DNA from: Spartinivicinus poritis
GTDB lineage: Bacteria > Pseudomonadota > Gammaproteobacteria > Pseudomonadales > Zooshikellaceae
NCBI RefSeq assembly: GCF_028858535.1
Contig: NZ_JAPMOU010000022.1
Coordinates: 1-64,000 of the forward strand
DNA: 64,000 nucleotides
Direction: 5' to 3'
The notes under the pieces: model-generated
Seen by the model: only the letters and a program-made list of their open reading frames with translations
The model's database searches: none
What the model was told of the DNA's origin: nothing
Position numbers and translations under genes: made by a program
Part shown: positions 59,155 to 64,000 of the stretch, piece after piece
Layout of the letters: every line of letters begins with the position of its first letter
How positions within the stretch are numbered: position 1 is the first letter of the stretch

Positions 59155-60134
59155 GCTTGCTCCATGGTTTTATTCACAGCGTTGATGATGTCGTTTTTAC
59201 TAGGAATGTAATATTGCTCCATACGGTAATAAGGCATGGTGATATCATAGCCGGTGACTCGTTCTACAGGCGCTTCTAACTCAACAGCAGCGTGGTAGTT
59301 AATTTCAGCAGCTATATCAGCACTAACAGCACCTGCTCGAGCAGCTTCGTGGACAATGACACAACGACCGGTTTTTTGGACTGAGGCAAGGATGGTGTCA
59401 TAGTCAATGGGCTTAATAGTGGCAAGATCGATGACTTCAGCAGAGATGCCAGTTTCCTCTAGTTGCTTGGCTGCTTGAAGGGTTTCTTGAACGGAGGCAC
59501 CCCAGCTGATCAGGGTGACATCGTGGCCTTCTTTTAAGGTGAAGCAGGTATCTAGTGGCAAAGGTTCGCCATCATTAGGGACGATTTGCTTAGATGCTCG
59601 ATAGATACGTTTGGGCTCAAAAAATAGCACTGGGTCAGGATCTTGAATGGCTGCCAGCAAGAGGCCATAAGCTCGCTTGGGTGAAGAGGGGATCACTACT
59701 CGAAAACCTGGAATATGGGCGAACAAGGCTTCAGTGCTTTCGGAGTGATGTTCTGGTGCATGAATACCGCCACCAAAGGGGGCACGCACTACCATTGGGC
59801 AGGTGAGTCGGCCTCGGGTTCTGTTGCGCATTCGAGCAGCATGGCACATGAGTTGTTCAAGCGCTGGGAAGATAAAGCCCATAAACTGAATTTCTGCGAC
59901 AGGCTTTAGCCCTTGGGTAGCCATGCCAATACTGACTCCGCCAATCAGTGCTTCGGCTAAAGGAGTGTCCATTACGCGTCTAAAGCCAAATTTTTCTTTA
60001 AGCCCTTGGGTAGCCCGAAAAACGCCACCATTGACACCCACATCTTCACCCAGCACTACGACATCAGGGTCGTTGGTCATGGCATAGTGCAACGCTTGAT
60101 TAACCGCCTCCACTAAGGTGATTTTATCAGTCAT
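59151..60134 (-). CDS. 2-oxo acid dehydrogenase E1 beta subunit
   Basis: A 327-residue subunit of the thiamine-diphosphate E1. AAGGAGG five bases before ATG 60134 fixes the start. The sequence contains VVLGEDVGVNGGVFRAT with the TPP-activating glutamate, then MDTPLAEALIGG, and APFGGGIHAPEHHSES with the conserved histidine. It forms a heterotetramer with the alpha subunit, whose gene overlaps it by eight bases. E3 is not encoded nearby and must come from elsewhere. Confidence 0.92.
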   Translation of the reverse strand: MTDKITLVEAVNQALHYAMTNDPDVVVLGEDVGVNGGVFRATQGLKEKFGFRRVMDTPLAEALIGGVSIGMATQGLKPVAEIQFMGFIFPALEQLMCHAARMRNRTRGRLTCPMVVRAPFGGGIHAPEHHSESTEALFAHIPGFRVVIPSSPKRAYGLLLAAIQDPDPVLFFEPKRIYRASKQIVPNDGEPLPLDTCFTLKEGHDVTLISWGASVQETLQAAKQLEETGISAEVIDLATIKPIDYDTILASVQKTGRCVIVHEAARAGAVSADIAAEINYHAAVELEAPVERVTGYDITMPYYRMEQYYIPSKNDIINAVNKTMEQA

Positions 60135-61239
60135 GACCACCTCCTTTGGTAACCTTGGCTTCCATTGCCATTTGTTGCTCCGTCAAACTAACTGGCATTT
60201 GCTGATAGTGGTGAGTAAATAAGTCGCTTACAGGAGGCAAAGGAGTTTTCAAATACTCATCAACTGATTGTTGTACGTGATCTGCAACCTGAGCTTGGAG
60301 GCGTTGTTCTTTTTGTTCATCCCACCAGCCATTACTATGTAGATATTGCTGAAGTCGTTTAATAGGTTCCTTAGACCAACCTGTTTTAAGCTCTTCTGCA
60401 TTTCGGTAGCGAGTAGCGTCATCAGCCGTGGTGTGGTCGCTGAGCCGATAGCTCATAGCTTCAATTAAGGTAGCACCTTTACCCGTTCTTGCCCTGTGAA
60501 GGGCATGGCTAATGACCTCATGGAGGGCAATAACATCGTTACCATCGACCTGTAAGGCCGGAATACCTGCACCAATACCTTTTTGCGCTAAAGTAGGAGC
60601 GCCACATTGGAGTCTCCTTGGCACAGAAATAGCCCACTGGTTATTGTTGATAATAAATACCAGCGGCAGCTGCCAAATACCCGCCAGATTAATACTTTCT
60701 AAAAAGTCTCCTTTAGAAGTTCCACCATCACCACAAGTACAGAGGACAGCACGTTGTTGGCCACGAATTTTAATTGCAGCAGCCGCTCCGGCAGCATGTG
60801 GCACTTGAGTAGCAATAGGAACACAATAAGGTAAGTCTTCTTTGCAATCTGGGTTGGCACTGCCTCGTTCATCACCTCCCCAATAACGATACACATCGGC
60901 TTGCTTCATACCCCGTATTACCATGGCGGCATGGTCTCGGTAATAGGGGACAAAAACATCATCTGTGGCCATCACACTTCCAATGACGACCGCGATGGCC
61001 TCTTGACCCAATGTTGAGGGATAAGTGCCTAGTTGACCTGTTCGCTGTAGGGCAATGGCTTTTTGGTCAGCCTGTCGGGCTTGCACCATTTCTCGATAGT
61101 AAGAAACCAGCGTGTCAGGCTTGCTTGCCCACTCTGGTAACGGTTGGGTGAGTTCTGCGCGCTCATTTAGGTATTGCACATAATCAATGGTGACTTTGGT
61201 TTGAGAAATACTCTTTTGGGAAAAACTGCTTTGGGACAT
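60127..61239 (-). CDS. 2-oxo acid dehydrogenase E1 alpha subunit
   Basis: A 370-residue subunit that decarboxylates 2-oxo acids. The thiamine-diphosphate motif runs from GDGGTSKGDF to the NNNQWAIS end. SDHTTADDATRYR holds the regulatory loop of the family. AAGGGGGA five bases before ATG 61239 sets the start. It lies 113 bases after leucine dehydrogenase on the same strand. Leucine dehydrogenase makes branched-chain 2-oxo acids, and the E1/E2 enzymes turn them into acyl-CoA. Confidence 0.92.
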   Translation of the reverse strand: MSQSSFSQKSISQTKVTIDYVQYLNERAELTQPLPEWASKPDTLVSYYREMVQARQADQKAIALQRTGQLGTYPSTLGQEAIAVVIGSVMATDDVFVPYYRDHAAMVIRGMKQADVYRYWGGDERGSANPDCKEDLPYCVPIATQVPHAAGAAAAIKIRGQQRAVLCTCGDGGTSKGDFLESINLAGIWQLPLVFIINNNQWAISVPRRLQCGAPTLAQKGIGAGIPALQVDGNDVIALHEVISHALHRARTGKGATLIEAMSYRLSDHTTADDATRYRNAEELKTGWSKEPIKRLQQYLHSNGWWDEQKEQRLQAQVADHVQQSVDEYLKTPLPPVSDLFTHHYQQMPVSLTEQQMAMEAKVTKGGGHD

Positions 61240-61352
61240 GTAATCCCCCTTTTTTATATTTATCATTAAGCTGGTGGTAATCTCAGATCTATTGAGAAAC
61301 CAAGCGTGGAGCTGGTCATGGGTTGTTAGACCGGCGCCAAAAACTATCTTTG

Positions 61353-62402
61353 TTAGACAGCTGGCCTGTTAGACTGCTGGGAGCTGTAAAGTACTTCTTC
61401 AGCCATATGATCGGCTATTTCGCTGCTGGGTATATTTTGACTAAGTGAACGTTTGAGCAGGGTATGCAGGGTGGTGCCAATCTCCTCTATTTTCTTTTTA
61501 ATGGCGTCCAGCTTAGCGCCTTTGTGTTGTAGTGCAACAAACATCAAGCCACCTGCATTGATTAAGTAATCAGGCGCATACAAAATATTCCGTTGGTGAA
61601 TAAATTCTCCGCAATGGGGAAGAGCCAGTTGATTATTAGCTGATCCTGCTACTATCTGGCAGTTTAGTTCATTGATGGCTGACTTGGAGAGGATACTGCC
61701 AAGGCCACAGGGACTAAAGATATCGCAATTAACTTTATGAATGGCATCAGCTGGTGCGGCGGTGGCGTTAAACTCATTAATGCAGCGAGCTAGTTTGGTT
61801 TTATCAATATCTGCCACTGTAAGCCTGGCATCATTTTCATACAGCAGCCTGGCTAGCTCATAACCAACATTACCTAGTCCTTGAATGGCTACATGCACGC
61901 CTTTAAGGTTGGTTGTTTGGTGCCCCTTTAATTTTAGGCAGGCTTTGATTCCGTTAAATACTCCAAGGGCTGTATAAGGCGCTGGATTTCCACCAGTCGA
62001 TGTGCAGGTAACATATTGGGTTTGGCTGGCGATGGCATCCATATCCTCTGTGGTGGTACCTGCGTCCATGGCAGTAATATAGCGGCCTCCCAACTCATTG
62101 ACAAAGCGACCAAAAGCTTCAAATAGTAACGCACGGTCTTTTATTTTAATGGGTTTAAGGATAACTGCTTTGCCACCACCCAGTGGCAAATTTGCCAATG
62201 CTGCTTTATAACTCATACCTTTCGCTAAGCGGATAGCGTCGTCTATTGCCTGATCAGTATTTTGGTACTCGATAATCCGGCAGCCGCCTAGTGCAGGGCC
62301 TAATAAGGTATTGTGGATAGCAATAATTGCTTTTAAGCCAGTCTTCTCATCGTATTTAAAGTGAAGATCGTTGACTTTCGCCGTTGTCATGCGTTTAAAC
62401 AT
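61353..62402 (-). CDS. leucine (Glu/Leu/Phe/Val family) dehydrogenase
   Basis: A 349-residue NAD-dependent amino-acid dehydrogenase deaminating branched-chain amino acids. GMSYKAALANLPLGGGKAVI carries both active-site lysines, TAMDAGTT follows, and QGLGNVGYELARLL is the NAD Rossmann motif. GGAGG eight bases before ATG 62402 makes it the likely start. It heads the catabolic operon with E1 alpha, E1 beta and E2. Lrp-type regulation is plausible because the regulator gene is under 1 kb away. Confidence 0.9.
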   Translation of the reverse strand: MFKRMTTAKVNDLHFKYDEKTGLKAIIAIHNTLLGPALGGCRIIEYQNTDQAIDDAIRLAKGMSYKAALANLPLGGGKAVILKPIKIKDRALLFEAFGRFVNELGGRYITAMDAGTTTEDMDAIASQTQYVTCTSTGGNPAPYTALGVFNGIKACLKLKGHQTTNLKGVHVAIQGLGNVGYELARLLYENDARLTVADIDKTKLARCINEFNATAAPADAIHKVNCDIFSPCGLGSILSKSAINELNCQIVAGSANNQLALPHCGEFIHQRNILYAPDYLINAGGLMFVALQHKGAKLDAIKKKIEEIGTTLHTLLKRSLSQNIPSSEIADHMAEEVLYSSQQSNRPAV

Positions 62403-62636
62403 AACGGGGTCCTCCGTTGCCGCTAAACACATAAATGCTGCTATGGCTTTTAACCATTATGTAACTCTAGCCTGAATATTTCACCTGATCATAGTAATTT
62501 TGCTTTCATTGACTGGTAATCCTTAGTATTTGACTCGCAGTATCAGGATATTGGTAAGTAAATTGATACTTTCATTTAATTGGCTATCGCTAAGAGCTAC
62601 TATAAATAAGTAGCAGTGAATTCTATGGAGTAACTG

Positions 62637-62993
62637 ATGACAGATGGCCACCAACGAGATGATGAGCGGAGATGCTTGCCAAGGAAGCGACTAAAAAATT
62701 GTCATGTAGAAGTATTAAGCCAGCAAACGGGAGATGCGGTTGGCAAGGTTTTTGATATCAATATAAAAGGGTTTATGCTGTTATCTTCTAACCAGGTTAA
62801 TCCTTTTGAACAGTATGCATTATCGTTTGTTTTGCCGGATGGCAAACAGCAGGGAACGTTGATTAACTTCGAAGCTGAATGTATGTGGTGCCAGGGCTCA
62901 AACTTTTCCAGCGATTTTGGGGCAGGCTTTGAGTTTAAGCGTATAAAAAAAGCCCATCTCCCCATATTAAAAGCCTTTATCGATGCATTTTAG
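62637..62993 (+). CDS. single-domain PilZ protein
   Basis: A 118-residue PilZ-domain protein, a likely c-di-GMP receptor. The binding motifs are RCLPR (12-16, RxxxR) and DINIKG (40-45, the DxSxxG-type motif with Asn for Ser). GGAG precedes the ATG. It converges with the Lrp-type gene and overlaps its stop codon by four bases. Its target is unknown. It could respond to the diguanylate cyclase encoded at 40 kb, but that is inference. Confidence 0.85.
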   Translation: MTDGHQRDDERRCLPRKRLKNCHVEVLSQQTGDAVGKVFDINIKGFMLLSSNQVNPFEQYALSFVLPDGKQQGTLINFEAECMWCQGSNFSSDFGAGFEFKRIKKAHLPILKAFIDAF

Positions 62994-63487
62994 GAAGGAT
63001 TTTCAAGGATAGGAATGGTTAAAGTTTCTTTAAGTTCTTCCATCACAATATAACTTTTTGACTCTCTCACACCTGGCAGCTTTAGTAAAATATCGCCCAG
63101 TAATTCTCGATAAGAAGCCATCTCTGATATACGCGCTTTAATTAAATAGTCAAAATCCCCAGAGACTAAATGGCATTCTAAAACATGGGGAAGTTTAATC
63201 ACTGCTCGGCGAAACTCATCGAAGATATCTGCAGATTTTGAATATAAACTGATCTCAACAAATACTAATAAGCCAGCTTGTAGTAATTGAGGGTTTAGTT
63301 TTGCTGCATAGCCTTCAATGTAGCCTTCTCGTTCTAGTCGTTTAACTCGCTCAAGACAGGGGGTGGTGCTTAAGCCTACCTGATCAGCCAAATCTACATA
63401 GGAGATTCGACCATCTTCTTGTAAGATCCGCAAAATATTTCGATCAATTCGATCTAATTGACGGCTGGTTTCGCGTTTATTTCTCAT
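62990..63487 (-). CDS. Lrp/DadR-type leucine-responsive regulator
   Basis: A 165-residue Lrp/AsnC regulator. The helix-turn-helix is LADQVGLSTTPCLERVKRLEREG. The C-terminal RAM domain has HLVSGDFDYLIKARI and LPGVRESKSY for effector binding. It is very similar in layout to E. coli Lrp. Divergence from dadA strongly suggests a DadR role, activating D-alanine/alanine catabolism. The leucine dehydrogenase operon downstream is another likely target. ATG 63487 is the only sensible start. Confidence 0.92.
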   Translation of the reverse strand: MRNKRETSRQLDRIDRNILRILQEDGRISYVDLADQVGLSTTPCLERVKRLEREGYIEGYAAKLNPQLLQAGLLVFVEISLYSKSADIFDEFRRAVIKLPHVLECHLVSGDFDYLIKARISEMASYRELLGDILLKLPGVRESKSYIVMEELKETLTIPILENPS

Positions 63488-63664
63488 TGGTATCTAAGTT
63501 GGCCGTTACTGTTACAGTTCAATGTAATTTATTTTTTAAAAAAGCACCACATTAGCTGTTCAAGTAGGTTGTAATTGTTTTGTTTTATTATTGCAAGCCG
63601 ATGTGAGTGTCAATTACAAAGAGAAGAATGCAGTAGGCTTGTATTGCTCTGTATAGGGGGGAGA

Positions 63665-64000
63665 GTGAAAGTAGTCGTTTTAGGCTGTGGCGTTATTGGA
63701 GTAACAACCGCTTATTATTTAGCAAAGCAAGGTCACCAGGTTGTCGTTGTTGATCGCCAGCCAGGGCCAGCCCTGGAAACCAGCTTTGCCAATGCTGGGC
63801 AAATTTCTACTGGCTATTCATCGCCTTGGGCGGCACCAGGTATTCCATTAAAAGCAATAAAGTGGATGTTGCAAAGCCACTCCCCCCTAGTGATTCACCC
63901 TCAGCGAGACTCTTTGTTCTTGCACTGGCTATGGCAAATGTTAGCAAATTGTACCAGTAAGCGTTATGCCATAAATAAAGCCAGAATGGTACGACTAGCG
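63665..64000 (+). CDS. dadA: D-amino acid dehydrogenase small subunit, 5' part
   Basis: The first 112 codons of a FAD-dependent D-amino acid dehydrogenase, cut by the window edge. It starts at GTG 63665 after a GGGGGAGA. The N-terminus [22 protein letters not shown] is the FAD-binding Rossmann fold. [19 protein letters not shown] and [12 protein letters not shown] are typical of DadA. It oxidises D-alanine at the inner membrane. The 177-base gap to the divergent regulator should hold Lrp-type sites. Confidence 0.93.
   Translation, partial: MKVVVLGCGVIGVTTAYYLAKQGHQVVVVDRQPGPALETSFANAGQISTGYSSPWAAPGIPLKAIKWMLQSHSPLVIHPQRDSLFLHWLWQMLANCTSKRYAINKARMVRLA

Overview
The window is chromosomal DNA of a gammaproteobacterium of moderate-to-low GC. 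Gene content and order look like a marine Oceanospirillales-type relative of Pseudomonas. Three Pseudomonas-like synteny blocks support this: ALDH / small Tat protein / GMC oxidoreductase - coaD - ferredoxin - mutM; rpmG/rpmB - radC - coaBC - dut - algC - argB - slmA - pyrE - crc - rph - yicC - gmk - rpoZ - spoT - ridA; and engB - cytochrome c4 - dsbA - EEP hydrolase - diguanylate cyclase. The taxonomic placement is an inference from synteny and base composition; I could not search databases. I recognised no rRNA, tRNA, CRISPR array, insertion sequence or prophage.

Layout. 0-4 kb: an alcohol/aldehyde oxidation operon. 4-13 kb: coaD, ferredoxin, mutM, a stand-alone HyuA-like protein, a delta-9 desaturase behind a tandem-repeat array, a 75-residue Sm/Hfq-like protein, and the tRNA hydroxylation protein YegQ. 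13-29.5 kb: the housekeeping block (ribosomal proteins, CoA, pyrimidine, arginine and ppGpp metabolism, catabolite control). 29.5-34.6 kb: an accessory RNA-repair cassette, Pnkp - Hen1 - RlaP. One copy of a REP-like repeat lies between hen1 and rlaP, and an inverted copy lies between spoT and ridA. 34.6-39.9 kb: a MITE-like inverted repeat, then engB, cytochrome c4, a periplasmic protein, a type IV pilin, dsbA and an EEP hydrolase. 40-48.7 kb: a Lap-type biofilm module, made of a diguanylate cyclase, the LapB and LapC exporter subunits, a LuxR-type regulator with a degenerate receiver, and an unusually small (627 residue) LapA-like adhesin with a retention module and a TAAG cleavage site. 48.7-53 kb: small genes, trpS, a bicupin protein and a lipoprotein. 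Upstream of trpS, opposing terminators and a duplicated motif suggest an unannotated antisense RNA pair. 53-64 kb: the stress operon yeaG-yeaH-ycgB, a leucine dehydrogenase plus branched-chain/pyruvate dehydrogenase (E1a, E1b, E2) operon, a PilZ protein, an Lrp/DadR regulator and the start of dadA.

How the parts fit. The 40-48 kb genes form a coherent c-di-GMP/adhesin secretion unit; LapE, LapD and LapG are not in the window. Lrp, leucine dehydrogenase, E1/E2 and DadA form an amino-acid catabolism neighbourhood; E3 is not in the window. Pnkp, Hen1 and RlaP should seal and protect cleaved RNA, and this is the most notable accessory system here. Its flanking repeats and its position inside an otherwise conserved block suggest insertion.
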